From positions 59,712 to 123,711 of the forward strand of contig UQLN01000006.1 of assembly GCA_900541965.1 (NCBI GenBank): a stretch of 64,000 bases of DNA, read 5' to 3'. How positions within the stretch are numbered: position 1 is the first letter of the stretch; each line of letters begins with the position of its first letter. This stretch comes from an uncultured Parabacteroides sp. (GTDB taxonomy: Bacteria; Bacteroidota; Bacteroidia; Bacteroidales; Tannerellaceae). Below the pieces are notes generated by a model. It had not been told where the DNA came from and did not search any database. It saw only the letters and a program-made list of their open reading frames with translations. This document shows, piece after piece, positions 17,741 to 26,956 of the stretch. Position numbers and translations under genes: made by a program.

Positions 17741-18706
17741 TTATTCTGTTTTTCGTATAAGTTCGGCAGATTGTCCTTCCTCTTTCAGGTAGGTTTCAAT
17801 ATGCCTTTTTTTCTTTTCTTCCAGTATATCGTCGATATTAATCAAGATACCGGTTTCTTCCACTTCGCCGAACTCATGATTAATGGCAGTCCCGAATACA
17901 CGCATTTTCGGTGACAGGCTCATATAAGCATTTACCAATGGAGGAACGTTGAAACCGAATTTCCGGACTTCCTGGTTCAATACTTTATAGTTGTCTTTAA
18001 AATTATCGTATTTGAATAATTCTTCCATTTTTTCTATGTCCGTATCCGTTTTGAGCGGATGAATCGGAGTAATTAACTTTTCCGGGTCCGGGAAATGCAG
18101 TCCGAGAAAATATAGAATCATATTGCGTGCCTCGGGGTTGTATGTATTGTACATGGTTACTTTGCCGAAATAATATTTCAAAGTAGGGTCTACTACCGAC
18201 AAAGCTCCCAGCCCGTCCCATAAATTATCCAGTACGAACAAACCTTTGGAACCACCACGGGTAGACTGGTATTCGAGTGTAACGAAGGAGCGGCCTAATT
18301 CAACCGTATAGGGAAGATATTCTTTATTAAATTTCTCAGAGAAGTTGAACAGGTGAGAAGTGGCAAGTACCGGTTTTCCGTTCTCGTCAAACTTCACGTC
18401 CGAACCGCAAAGGAAGCGGTATCCGCCCAATATCTGTTCTTCTTCAGGACTCCATACAATCAGTTGGCGATAAGCACCTTCCATGGTATCAAACTCATCG
18501 ATATCGACGGCTTTGCCGGTACCTCCTCCATAATAACGGAAGGCAATCTCACGTAGGCGTCCGATTTCCTGCATAACATTAGGAGAATCGTCAGCTGTTG
18601 TGATATAAATTTCATTATTTGATTTGTTGGTACTCCTGAGCCTTTTCTCTTTTGTCAGTTCAGCTTTCAGTATTGCACGGTCAATCGGTTTGATAATGTC
18701 TTGCAT
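17741..18706 (-). CDS. GNAT-fold N-acyltransferase, GlsB/OlsB-like (glycine lipid synthesis)
   Basis: This 321-residue protein belongs to the Acetyltransf_5 (OlsB-like, hemolysin-type) acyltransferases, with REIAFRYYGGGTGKAVDIDEFD, QLIVWSPEEEQILGGYRFL and VELGRSFVTLEYQS as landmarks. In Bacteroides thetaiotaomicron the homologous GlsB N-acylates glycine with a 3-hydroxy fatty acid, the first step to glycine lipids. Here it follows a lysophospholipid-acyltransferase-like gene by 17 bases on the same strand, which is the expected glsA/glsB pairing. The assignment to glycine rather than ornithine or serine lipids is inference from lineage. Confidence 0.78.
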   Translation of the reverse strand: MQDIIKPIDRAILKAELTKEKRLRSTNKSNNEIYITTADDSPNVMQEIGRLREIAFRYYGGGTGKAVDIDEFDTMEGAYRQLIVWSPEEEQILGGYRFLCGSDVKFDENGKPVLATSHLFNFSEKFNKEYLPYTVELGRSFVTLEYQSTRGGSKGLFVLDNLWDGLGALSVVDPTLKYYFGKVTMYNTYNPEARNMILYFLGLHFPDPEKLITPIHPLKTDTDIEKMEELFKYDNFKDNYKVLNQEVRKFGFNVPPLVNAYMSLSPKMRVFGTAINHEFGEVEETGILINIDDILEEKKKRHIETYLKEEGQSAELIRKTE

Positions 18707-18723
18707 ATAATATAATAAAATCT

Positions 18724-19548
18724 TTACTTCTTTAGGTTATAAACGATCTCTTTCATCCATTCTGCCCATTCCGCAGGTTTCTTGCTACTGTCGAATGTTT
18801 CCCAGGATATGGGTTTTCCGAAATAGATATGGAATGTTTGGTGTTTGCAGCGGAACATTTCATCCGGAAGATAAATCATTTCATAATTCATTTTTATACC
18901 TAAAGCTTTGCGTATATTGGCGAGCCGGTAAAAGAATTTGGAATTATGTCCGTCGAAATATACAGGTACAATATCCCGCTTGTATTCAACAGCTTTTTGT
19001 ATAAACGATTTTTTCCATTCCGTATCTTGTATCTTTCCTTTTATTTTGCGGGAACAGAGTCCTGCCGGAAAAGTGATGATTTGATTGTCGGAAGCATAAG
19101 CGTCATCAATTAACCGGACGTTTTGCTTTCCTTGTGAGCCATGCTTGTTGATAGGGACAAATATGGATTTCAGATTGGTGATATACAGGAGTAAATCATT
19201 TACAAGGTAACGGATATTTCCTCCAAAACGTTCTCCGATCACGGCAGACAGGCATATGCCGTCCAAACCACCCAGTGGATGGTTGGATGCAAAAATGAAT
19301 CGTCCATCTACAGGAATATTATCTTTGTTTACAAGTTCAAGGGTAAGATCAAAATATTTGATCAACTCTTGCATGAATGCTACCCCATCTTTGTCATGGT
19401 AACGTGTAAGAATATCATTTAATTCATCCTGGTGGACAGTGCGGATCAGATAATCAACAATGAATTTTGGAATCTTTTTAGACACTGAAGGAGCCTTCTG
19501 TTCCAAAACCTGTTTGATGTCGATCCGTGTTATACCATCTTCCTTCAT
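18724..19548 (-). CDS. PlsC-type O-acyltransferase, GlsA-like (glycine lipid synthesis)
   Basis: This 274-residue protein of the LPLAT superfamily would act at the inner membrane. Its acyltransferase motif is FASNHPLGGLDG, with His90 and Asp96; the spacing is H-x5-D rather than the textbook H-x4-D, as in other hemolysin-like LPLATs. A later FPAGLCSRK block and VPVYFDGHNS correspond to the glycerophosphate-binding motifs III and IV. With the downstream GNAT gene it probably adds the second, ester-linked fatty acid of glycine lipids. It is the first gene of the two-gene unit and diverges from rprX across 311 bases. Confidence 0.78.
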   Translation of the reverse strand: MKEDGITRIDIKQVLEQKAPSVSKKIPKFIVDYLIRTVHQDELNDILTRYHDKDGVAFMQELIKYFDLTLELVNKDNIPVDGRFIFASNHPLGGLDGICLSAVIGERFGGNIRYLVNDLLLYITNLKSIFVPINKHGSQGKQNVRLIDDAYASDNQIITFPAGLCSRKIKGKIQDTEWKKSFIQKAVEYKRDIVPVYFDGHNSKFFYRLANIRKALGIKMNYEMIYLPDEMFRCKHQTFHIYFGKPISWETFDSSKKPAEWAEWMKEIVYNLKK

Positions 19549-19859
19549 TTATTTAACTCTTATATCCGGCAAAGATATAGTTAATAATTAAAAGTAAATA
19601 CTTTCGGGAATGGTTTTTAAATATCCGGCAGAACAAATTATTGCTGAAATATGTTTTTTATAGTTGTAGAGCTGTTGTATTATGGAGTGTATACCTTAAA
19701 ATAGTATTTAATTGACTAATTTAAAAATAGATAAGTGGTATAAGTTAATTTTGCATAAACCACTTTTAACAAAAATAGGTCCTTGTTTTTACCTTTTTTG
19801 TGTAAATATTAAACTAAAACACGCGTTATTTGTTCTGTTAAAAAGAGAGATTTAAATAT
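19549..19859 (+). promoter_or_regulatory. Divergent intergenic region with a rprX-side -7 box
   Basis: This 311-base AT-rich gap separates the GlsA-like gene from rprX. It contains TAATTTTG at 19746-19753, an exact TAnnTTTG box facing rprX with a leader of about 100 bases, but no well-placed TTG upstream of it. I see no RNA gene, repeat or reading frame of note in the rest. Confidence 0.4.
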
Positions 19860-21404
19860 ATGAGGAAGTCTACAATTTGGTTGCTTGCAGTGGTAATGGC
19901 TTTTGCCTTTGCCGGTTTACTCTTTTTACAAGTAAAATATGTAAGTATCATACTCAAAAAAAGTAGCGAACAGTTTAACGAAACCGTCAAACGATGCGTT
20001 CACCAGGTATCTAAAAATTTGGAGCTGGATGAAACAAAAAAATATCTGGAAGAGGATTTGAGCAGAGATGAGGCAAATGATTATTTGTATCAGAACAATA
20101 TCAGCCAGATCATAACCCGGGAGCAATATAGTAAATATCAGTTCAGGGATTCCAATGGTAACGTTCAGCATATAGAACTTCATGGGAATATTTCATCCCG
20201 GCGGATTGAGCCGTTATCATCATTGAATAAGAAAGGAACGGCTAATAGTATTATAAGTACTTCCAAAGATTTACAGAAAACGTTGCGGCGGCGTTATCAG
20301 TACCAGAAAGGATTAATTGACGAAGTTATCCTGAGCATTCTATATACGGGAAACCTCCGGCCAATAGAGGAACGTATAGATTTTAAAAAGCTGAATAATT
20401 ACTTAAAATCAGAATTTATTAACAACGCATTGAACTTGCCGTTTATTTTTTCTGTTATTAACAAAGACGGCAAGGTAGTATATCAGAGCGGAGACATTCC
20501 TCCTGTATCAGATGTGACTGCACAGGTACTGTTTCCAAATGATCCTCCTTCCAAGCAAAATATCCTGAAAGTGTATTTCCCGACGAAGGGTGATTATATT
20601 TCAAGTTCTGTAACATTTATCGTACCGTCTATACTCTTCTCGCTGATACTGTTGGTAACATTTGTATTTACCATATTCATCGTATTCCGCCAGAAGAAAT
20701 TATCAGAAATGAAAAATGATTTTATCAATAATATGACACATGAGCTGAAAACACCGGTTTCAACCATCTCTTTGGCTGCACAGATGCTGAAGGACTCAGA
20801 CATTACCAAGAGTCCGCAAGTATTCAAGCATATTTCCGGAGTGATAAATGATGAAACCAAGCGATTGGGGTTCCTGGTGGAAAAGGTTTTGCAGATGTCA
20901 TTGTTTGAACGTCAGAAAGCAGCACTGAAACTAAAGGAAGTGGATGCTAATGATTTACTGGCAAGTGTAGCCAATACCTTTGCGTTGAAAGTAGAGAAAT
21001 ATGACGGTACAATAGATATAGACCTGCAGGCTGAAAACTCAGACATTTATGTGGACGAAATGCACATCACGAACGTATTGTTCAATCTGCTGGATAATGC
21101 AGTCAAGTACCGCCGTCCGGAAGTACCGCTCACACTGATGTGCCGCACCTGGAATGAAAGTGGCAAGTTATTGATATCAATCGAAGATAATGGTATCGGT
21201 ATCAAGAAGGAATACCAGAAGAAAGTATTCGATCGTTTCTTCCGCGTACCGACGGGAAATGTACACGATGTAAAAGGGTTCGGTCTCGGACTTGCTTATG
21301 TCCGTAAAATAGTAGAGGACCATAAAGGCACGATACGTGCTGAAAGTGGTGCTGGAAATGTAGGAACAAAATTTATTATTACTTTACCTCTTATAAAAAG
21401 TTAG
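19860..21404 (+). CDS. rprX: Sensor histidine kinase RprX
   Basis: This 514-residue membrane kinase closely resembles Bacteroides RprX, first noticed because it alters tetracycline resistance when expressed in E. coli. The N-terminal transmembrane helix (about 6-24) is followed by a periplasmic sensor of about 220 residues and a second helix (about 252-276). The HisKA domain has the phospho-acceptor His294 in NNMTHELKTP, and the HATPase domain has NLLDNAVKYR, EDNGIGIKKEYQ and GFGLGLAYVRKI. rprY follows after 2 bases, so the pair is co-transcribed. Confidence 0.93.
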   Translation: MRKSTIWLLAVVMAFAFAGLLFLQVKYVSIILKKSSEQFNETVKRCVHQVSKNLELDETKKYLEEDLSRDEANDYLYQNNISQIITREQYSKYQFRDSNGNVQHIELHGNISSRRIEPLSSLNKKGTANSIISTSKDLQKTLRRRYQYQKGLIDEVILSILYTGNLRPIEERIDFKKLNNYLKSEFINNALNLPFIFSVINKDGKVVYQSGDIPPVSDVTAQVLFPNDPPSKQNILKVYFPTKGDYISSSVTFIVPSILFSLILLVTFVFTIFIVFRQKKLSEMKNDFINNMTHELKTPVSTISLAAQMLKDSDITKSPQVFKHISGVINDETKRLGFLVEKVLQMSLFERQKAALKLKEVDANDLLASVANTFALKVEKYDGTIDIDLQAENSDIYVDEMHITNVLFNLLDNAVKYRRPEVPLTLMCRTWNESGKLLISIEDNGIGIKKEYQKKVFDRFFRVPTGNVHDVKGFGLGLAYVRKIVEDHKGTIRAESGAGNVGTKFIITLPLIKS

Positions 21405-21406
21405 TT

Positions 21407-22138
21407 ATGGAAGAAAAATTGAAAATCTTCTTTTGCGAAGACGACGAAAACCTGGGTATGTTGTTGAGAGAATACCTTCAGGCTAAAGGTTATGTAACAG
21501 ACCTCTTTTCTGATGGAGAAGCCGGTTATAAAGGTTTCACCAAAGGCAAATATGATCTTTGTGTATTAGACGTAATGATGCCGAAAAAAGACGGTTTTAC
21601 GTTGGCACAGGAAATCCGCTCAATCAATCCTGATATTCCTATCATCTTCCTTACAGCTAAGACTATGAAGGAAGATATCCTGGAAGGATTCAAGATTGGT
21701 GCAGACGACTATCTGACAAAGCCATTCAGCATGGAAGAATTGTTGCTCCGTATCGAAGCAATCCTTCGCCGTGTGAAAGGTAAGAAAATGAAAGATATAC
21801 CATTTTATAAACTTGGAAACTTCTTGTTCGATACTCAGAAACAGACTTTGGCTATCGGTGATAAGGTAACTAAGCTGACAACAAAAGAATGTGAACTTCT
21901 GAGCTTGTTGTGTGCTCATGCAAATGAAATCCTGGAACGTAATTATGCGTTGAAGACTATCTGGGTAGACGATAACTATTTCAATGCACGTAGTATGGAT
22001 GTGTATATCACAAAGTTGCGTAAGCTGTTGAAAGATGATCCGGGAATTGAAATCATCAACATCCACGGTAAAGGTTACAAGCTGATCACTCCTTCAGGAG
22101 AAGAAGCTGCTCGCGAAGAAGGTATCCAGGTTCTTTAA
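21407..22138 (+). CDS. rprY: OmpR-family response regulator RprY
   Basis: This 243-residue protein is a receiver plus winged-helix regulator, partner of RprX. The phospho-acceptor is Asp55 (LCVLDVMMPK), with the acidic pocket EDDE near residue 11, FLTAK, and the conserved Lys105 in DYLTKPF. The C-terminal Trans_reg_C domain reads LTTKECELLSLL...SMDVYITKLRKLLKDDPGIEIINIHGKGYKL. In Porphyromonas and Bacteroides, RprY has been tied to stress and metabolic gene control; targets here are unknown. A terminator shared with the convergent cstA closes the unit. Confidence 0.94.
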   Translation: MEEKLKIFFCEDDENLGMLLREYLQAKGYVTDLFSDGEAGYKGFTKGKYDLCVLDVMMPKKDGFTLAQEIRSINPDIPIIFLTAKTMKEDILEGFKIGADDYLTKPFSMEELLLRIEAILRRVKGKKMKDIPFYKLGNFLFDTQKQTLAIGDKVTKLTTKECELLSLLCAHANEILERNYALKTIWVDDNYFNARSMDVYITKLRKLLKDDPGIEIINIHGKGYKLITPSGEEAAREEGIQVL

Positions 22139-22161
22139 GATATTGAATCTGTCAGAAATAA

Positions 22162-22194
22162 AAAGCGGGTGTGTCCATTGGGCATACCCGCTTT
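22162..22194. terminator. Shared terminator between rprY and cstA
   Basis: AAAGCGGGT (22162-22170) pairs with ACCCGCTTT (22186-22194), with extra pairing inside the loop. It lies between two convergent genes and is A-rich on one side and T-rich on the other, so it can serve both strands. Confidence 0.85.
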
Positions 22195-22200
22195 GCCTTT

Positions 22201-23631
22201 CTATTCTTTAACCTCGGTGAGTTTTGAAACTTTTCTTTTCCAGATAATAAAGAGGATAAAGGTGAATGCCGTAATACAACATCCGATTATTTGCGAGAGA
22301 GTTGCATCCATGTTCAAACCTTCGGGTGCAATAAATATGTAAGTGGAACAAACTGCTGTCATAAATAATGCCGGAATGAGAGTGATGATGTATATTTTCT
22401 TTGAACGAGCCAGATATACGGTAAGTGCCCAAAGAGTGAATACTGCCAGTGTCTGGTTACACCAGGCAAAATATCTCCATATCATTTCAAACCCTTCTTT
22501 GTCATTCAAACTGTAGAGTAGCAGGGCAATGGCTACCAGAAATAAAGGGATACAAATGAGCAGACGTTTGGGAATACTGCGTTGTTCCATATGCAGGAAG
22601 TCTGCAACGATTAGACGGGCAGAGCGGAATGCCGTATCTCCAGAGGTGATAGGTGCTGCAATTACTCCTAATATAGCAAGTACACTGCCTATTGTTCCCA
22701 GCCATTCTTTTGTAATACTGTCCACAACTACGGCCGCATTGTTTTCTCCCATTCCATTGTTATGATAGAAATAAGTGGCGGCAGCGGCCCAGATTAAAGC
22801 TACAATTCCTTCGGTAATCATGGACCCGAAGAAAATAGGGCGACCGTATTTTTCGTTTACAATACAACGTGCCATCAAAGGGCTTTGGGTTGCATGAAAT
22901 CCGGAAATAGCCCCACAAGCGATACTTACAAACATAATCGGGAATATCGGTAATCCGTCCGGATTGGTGTTAGGCATACCTTCTGTTATTTCCGGTAATG
23001 GGGGATGATTTATGAATAACATAACCAGTATCCCTATAGCCATGAATAACAGGGCTATGGCAAATATAGGATAGATTTTTCCTATGATTTTATCTATTGG
23101 CAACAATGCAGCCAAAATGTAATAGATGAATACTACAATAATCCAGAAAGTCGTATTCAAATGTTCCGGGGTCAACTTTGCTAATAATCCGGCAGGACCG
23201 GCAACGAATACTGCACCAACCAGAACCATCAGGATTACAGTGAAGCCACGCATGAACTGCTTGAAATTATGTCCAAGATAGCGGCCTATGATTTCAGGCA
23301 GACTCTCTCCATTGTGGCGTAAAGAAAGCATTCCTGCCAGATAGTCGTGCACTGCTCCTGCGAAAATGCTTCCGAGTACAATCCATAAAAAAGACGCTGT
23401 TCCAAATTTTGCTCCCATGATAGCTCCAAATATGGGTCCTAAACCTGCAATATTCAAAAATTGTATCATGAAAACTTTCCAAGATGGCATCGGAAGATAA
23501 TCAACCCCATCCTGTAGTGTATATGCCGGTGTTTTTCTTGCCGGGTCTATACCTAAAATGCGTTCTATAAATTTCCCATATATAAAATAACCTGCGATAA
23601 GAGTAATAAGGCAACAAATAAATGTAATCAT
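22201..23631 (-). CDS. cstA: CstA-family carbon starvation / peptide transporter
   Basis: This 476-residue membrane protein of the CstA family (peptide or pyruvate importers induced on carbon starvation) is shorter than E. coli CstA (about 700), as is usual in Bacteroidetes. Signatures include YFIYGKFIERILGID at the first helix, the QFLNIAGLGPIFGAIMGAKFG and HDYLAGMLSLRHNGESLPEI blocks, and GAISGFHATQSPLMARCI with TSGDTAFRSARLI. About twelve or more hydrophobic helices are visible. A hairpin at 23669-23716 lies upstream and isolates it from yqeY. Confidence 0.9.
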   Translation of the reverse strand: MITFICCLITLIAGYFIYGKFIERILGIDPARKTPAYTLQDGVDYLPMPSWKVFMIQFLNIAGLGPIFGAIMGAKFGTASFLWIVLGSIFAGAVHDYLAGMLSLRHNGESLPEIIGRYLGHNFKQFMRGFTVILMVLVGAVFVAGPAGLLAKLTPEHLNTTFWIIVVFIYYILAALLPIDKIIGKIYPIFAIALLFMAIGILVMLFINHPPLPEITEGMPNTNPDGLPIFPIMFVSIACGAISGFHATQSPLMARCIVNEKYGRPIFFGSMITEGIVALIWAAAATYFYHNNGMGENNAAVVVDSITKEWLGTIGSVLAILGVIAAPITSGDTAFRSARLIVADFLHMEQRSIPKRLLICIPLFLVAIALLLYSLNDKEGFEMIWRYFAWCNQTLAVFTLWALTVYLARSKKIYIITLIPALFMTAVCSTYIFIAPEGLNMDATLSQIIGCCITAFTFILFIIWKRKVSKLTEVKE

Positions 23632-23668
23632 GTTATAAAAATCTTAGATTCTATCAGTATAAAATAAA

Positions 23669-23716
23669 AAAGAGAATTGATTAGCTTTTGTTTAGTCGGC
23701 TGAATCAATTCTCTTT
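23669..23716 (-). terminator. Terminator after yqeY, closing the dcw cluster
   Basis: AAAGAGAATTGATT (23703-23716 on the minus strand) pairs perfectly with its complement (23669-23682), and a T-rich stretch follows on the minus strand. It is placed 18 bases after the yqeY stop. Confidence 0.88.
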
Positions 23717-23734
23717 ATGTATTATTTTTCTTTT

Positions 23735-24184
23735 TTAGTTGAGCAATCGCTTTACAGTTTCGGAAATCATCCGTCCTTCGGCTTTTCCTGCTAATGCTTT
23801 TGTTGCGGCTCCCATCACTTTGCCCATATCTTTGGGACCGGTTGCTCCAACTTGGGCGATGATTGCCTTCAGTTCTGTTTCCAGCTCTTCTGCACTCATT
23901 TGTTTGGGAAGGTAGGTTTCGATAACGGCTACTTGTGCCAGTTCCGCTTCTGCCAATTCCTGGCGTCCCTGTTCTGCAAAGATACCGGCAGAGTCTTTGC
24001 CCTGTTTAACCAGCTTCTGCATAATCTTAAGTGCATCCGCATCCGTCAGGGTATCATTGGCCCCCGGGGCTGTTTTAGCTTCGAGGAAAAATTTCTTTAC
24101 GTTTCTTAGAGTTTCGAGGGCTACTTTGTCTTTTGCCTTCATTGCGTTTTTAATGTCTTCGCTGACTCTTTCAAACAAATCCAT
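23735..24184 (-). CDS. GatB/YqeY domain protein
   Basis: This 149-residue stand-alone YqeY (GatB_Yqey) protein resembles the tail domain of the GatB amidotransferase subunit, which contacts tRNA. Family strings are LFERVSEDIKNAMKAKDKVALETLRNVKK, the QGRQELAEAELAQVAVIETYLPKQMS block and GPKDMGKVMGAATKALAGKAEGRMIS. Its function alone is not established. It follows ftsZ by 18 bases and is the last gene before the terminator, as often seen in Bacteroidales. Confidence 0.92.
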   Translation of the reverse strand: MDLFERVSEDIKNAMKAKDKVALETLRNVKKFFLEAKTAPGANDTLTDADALKIMQKLVKQGKDSAGIFAEQGRQELAEAELAQVAVIETYLPKQMSAEELETELKAIIAQVGATGPKDMGKVMGAATKALAGKAEGRMISETVKRLLN

Positions 24185-24202
24185 ATTGATGTATATTAAT
24201 AG

Positions 24203-25570
24203 TTATCTGAAACTGATTGTCGGTTTGCCTCCAGTATTCGGTTTATTGTTATTATTATCAGAACGTGAGGCGGCTGATGAAGAGGCCGATGATGTTGGAG
24301 TATCTTCTACCGAAACTTTCGACCGTGCCCGGGCTATAAGCTTCGGATCGCGATTGTAAGTAGGATTATCTTCTATCAGGGCGATAAGAGCATCATCATC
24401 CAGTTCTTCCTGATTCAAAACAACAGCTTTTGCACGAGCGGCTACACGGCGCATACGTTGACCGGAAGCTCCGTAATATTTATCGATAAGCTCTTTTTCG
24501 CCTTGTTCTTTCTTAATACGTTCCTCTTCGACACGTAATTCTTCTTCTGTCATACGTGCAGATTCAGCGTGACGCTTGTCTGCTATCTGGGGAATATCTT
24601 CCATGCCGAAACCGGTCGCAAGAATTGTCATCTTGACTTTATCACCCAATGAATTGTCGACAGCTGTCCCCCAGATAACTTCGATATCTCGACCGAAACG
24701 GGACATGAAGTCATGTACATCGTTCATTTCTTCCATTCGAAGCTCCGCATCTTCACCAAATGAAACATTGAACAATATTTTTTTTGCATTAAACACATCG
24801 TTATTGTTCAAAAGCGGCGAGTTCAGTGCATCTTCAATCGCTTGGCGAACACGTCCTTCTCCTTGGCCGAAACCGTTACTCATCAGGGCAACACCTCCAT
24901 CTTTCATTGTGGTGTTGACATCTGCAAAGTCGAGGTTGATAATACCCGGCAGGGTAATAATTTCAGCTATACTTTTCGCTGCAATAGTCAGCGTATCATC
25001 AGCCTTACCAAAAGCATTGGTCATGGTGAGGTCTGCGTATATTTCGCGCAACCGTTCGTTGTTGATAACCAGCAATGCATCTACATTCTTGCTGATCTCT
25101 TCCACACCGTTCAGTGCCTGGATAATTTTACGTTCGCCTTCGAATACGAAAGGAATAGTAACAATCCCTACTGTAAGTATACCCATATCTTTTGCAATGC
25201 GGGCGATTACAGGAGCAGCTCCTGTTCCTGTTCCACCTCCCATTCCGGCAGTGATAAATACCATTTTGGTACCGTCTCCCAACATCTTACGGATGTCTTC
25301 AAGGCTTTCTTCGGCAGCCATCATTGCACGTTCAGGTTTGTTACCAGCTCCTAATCCCTGGGTAATATTGCGTCCCAGAGGAACTTTACATGGTACGTCG
25401 GAACGGTTTAATGCCTGGTTGTCGGTATTACACAGCACAAAAGTAACATCATGTATACCTTCTTTGTACATATGTGTTACGGCATTTCCGCCACCACCTC
25501 CGACACCGATGACTTTAATGATTTTCGGAGTATCTGTTGGATAGTTGAAGTTTAATATTGTATCGTCCAT
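24203..25570 (-). CDS. ftsZ: Cell division GTPase FtsZ
   Basis: FtsZ polymerises into the Z-ring at midcell. Of its 455 residues, about 1-330 are the tubulin-like GTPase, with the signature GGGTGTG at 111-117 (ITAGMGGGTGTGAAP) and the T7 loop INLDFADVNTTM. The rest is a long acidic and then Ser/Asn-rich linker ending at GGKPTISFR. The C-terminal peptide that normally binds FtsA and ZipA is not obviously canonical. Order rsmH to ftsZ is conserved; it is 25 bases after ftsA. Confidence 0.97.
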   Translation of the reverse strand: MDDTILNFNYPTDTPKIIKVIGVGGGGGNAVTHMYKEGIHDVTFVLCNTDNQALNRSDVPCKVPLGRNITQGLGAGNKPERAMMAAEESLEDIRKMLGDGTKMVFITAGMGGGTGTGAAPVIARIAKDMGILTVGIVTIPFVFEGERKIIQALNGVEEISKNVDALLVINNERLREIYADLTMTNAFGKADDTLTIAAKSIAEIITLPGIINLDFADVNTTMKDGGVALMSNGFGQGEGRVRQAIEDALNSPLLNNNDVFNAKKILFNVSFGEDAELRMEEMNDVHDFMSRFGRDIEVIWGTAVDNSLGDKVKMTILATGFGMEDIPQIADKRHAESARMTEEELRVEEERIKKEQGEKELIDKYYGASGQRMRRVAARAKAVVLNQEELDDDALIALIEDNPTYNRDPKLIARARSKVSVEDTPTSSASSSAASRSDNNNNKPNTGGKPTISFR

Positions 25571-25595
25571 TGCCTTCCGTTTTTACATTTGCTGA

Positions 25596-26948
25596 TTAGT
25601 TACTCGTATCTTCTTCATCGTCGAAGAGGCCTTTGCCTAAATTCTCCGCTTTTTCTTTCCATCCTTTGAACAGATTGAAACCACCTCCTTTATTCGCTTT
25701 TGCTTTGGACGGTTTAGGAGGAGCTACCGGTTCTTCTTTTTTCTCTTCAACTTTTTGTTCCGTGACTTGAGGCTCAGGAGCTTTTGGAGGAATATAGGCA
25801 GCACAGTTTGTATCCCCCTTCATCAGGAGACCTACTGCAACTGCATATTCAGGATTATTGGCAATCATTTCTCCGTTCTCGACAATGCCTTTACGCACGG
25901 AAGAATACCGGACATCCATCTTCAACCGATCCCGGATAAGGTCCGGAAGATGTTTCAATGCCGCTCCGCCTCCTGTAATAATAATACCGGCTCCCAATGA
26001 GTTTATCAAACCTGTTGCTTCCAAGCGGGCATATACGTTTTCGAGTATCTCTTTGATACGTGCTTCTATAATGTTGTTGAGATCTTCCAGTTTGATTTCA
26101 CGCAGTCCCATACCATCAGCAGAACTTACTTGTATGGTAAATTCGTTGTCCCGGTCCATGATGGCACTACCGTAAGTCAATTTTACCCGTTCTGCTTCTG
26201 CTTCTACCAGATGCAGGCTGGTAATATCTCTTGTTATCAGGTTTCCTCCGAAAGGAATAACGGACAGATTTACCAGTTTTCCTCCTTTATAGACTGTAAG
26301 TGTAGTAACTCCGGCACCGAAACCGATTAATGCACAACCTAAATCTTTTTCGTTATCGCTCAGTATGACATCTGCCAAAGCCAATGGAGATACGACAATA
26401 TCAGCGATTTCAACTTTTGCCCGGTCTGCAATGCTGTTGCTCACATAGCGACGGAGGGAAGGGCGTCCTACTACCAGTTTGTAACGTGCCTCAATCCGGC
26501 TACAGGGAATACCTACCGGATCCGGTTCCACTTTGTCGTCCAGATAATAGACCGGGGATACAATAGACAATACATCCAGCATATCCGGATGGTAATCCTG
26601 GCATTCACGGTAAAGGGTCTGGATGATTTCTTCTGTAACTACTCCCTCTGTACCTAATATTTTAGGAACCGTATGGTCTATAGTACGAAGTGATTGTCCT
26701 CCGATTCCAACGTATACTTTCCCGATTTTGGAACCATGCAATTTAGTTTCCAGCTTCTGGATAAGACGTTTGATTTTAAAAGCAGTCCCTTCCACATTAT
26801 ATACACATCCTCTTCGTATACAGGTTTCGGAGTTTTCAACTTCGTAGGCCAAAATAGAAAGAGCTCCCGAAGGCCCTTTCGTCCCTACCATACCGACCAT
26901 GCGGGAAGAGCCGAGGTCGATGGCTGCTATAAAGTCTGTGTATGCCAT
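25596..26948 (-). CDS. ftsA: Cell division protein FtsA
   Basis: FtsA is the actin-like ATPase that tethers FtsZ to the membrane. The 450 residues show the phosphate-1 motif FIAAIDLGSSRMVGMVG at the N-terminus, the SHS2/1C domain at about 85-165, and ATP motifs ALIGFGAGVTTLTVYKGG and GIIITGGGAALKHL. The C-terminal tail is Pro/Lys/Glu-rich (APEPQVTEQKVEEKKEEPVAPPKPS) and ends in NLFKGWKEKAENLGKGLFDDEED, whose amphipathic stretch would be the membrane-targeting part. It lies between ftsQ (8-base gap) and ftsZ. Confidence 0.96.
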   Translation of the reverse strand: MAYTDFIAAIDLGSSRMVGMVGTKGPSGALSILAYEVENSETCIRRGCVYNVEGTAFKIKRLIQKLETKLHGSKIGKVYVGIGGQSLRTIDHTVPKILGTEGVVTEEIIQTLYRECQDYHPDMLDVLSIVSPVYYLDDKVEPDPVGIPCSRIEARYKLVVGRPSLRRYVSNSIADRAKVEIADIVVSPLALADVILSDNEKDLGCALIGFGAGVTTLTVYKGGKLVNLSVIPFGGNLITRDITSLHLVEAEAERVKLTYGSAIMDRDNEFTIQVSSADGMGLREIKLEDLNNIIEARIKEILENVYARLEATGLINSLGAGIIITGGGAALKHLPDLIRDRLKMDVRYSSVRKGIVENGEMIANNPEYAVAVGLLMKGDTNCAAYIPPKAPEPQVTEQKVEEKKEEPVAPPKPSKAKANKGGGFNLFKGWKEKAENLGKGLFDDEEDTSN

Positions 26949-26956
26949 ATTACATT

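Noticed and set aside
24576..25544. A 322-codon plus-strand open frame opposite ftsZ
   Set aside because: It is the antisense shadow of a well-supported ftsZ; its translation is low-complexity Ser/Ile/Pro-rich sequence with no recognisable domain.
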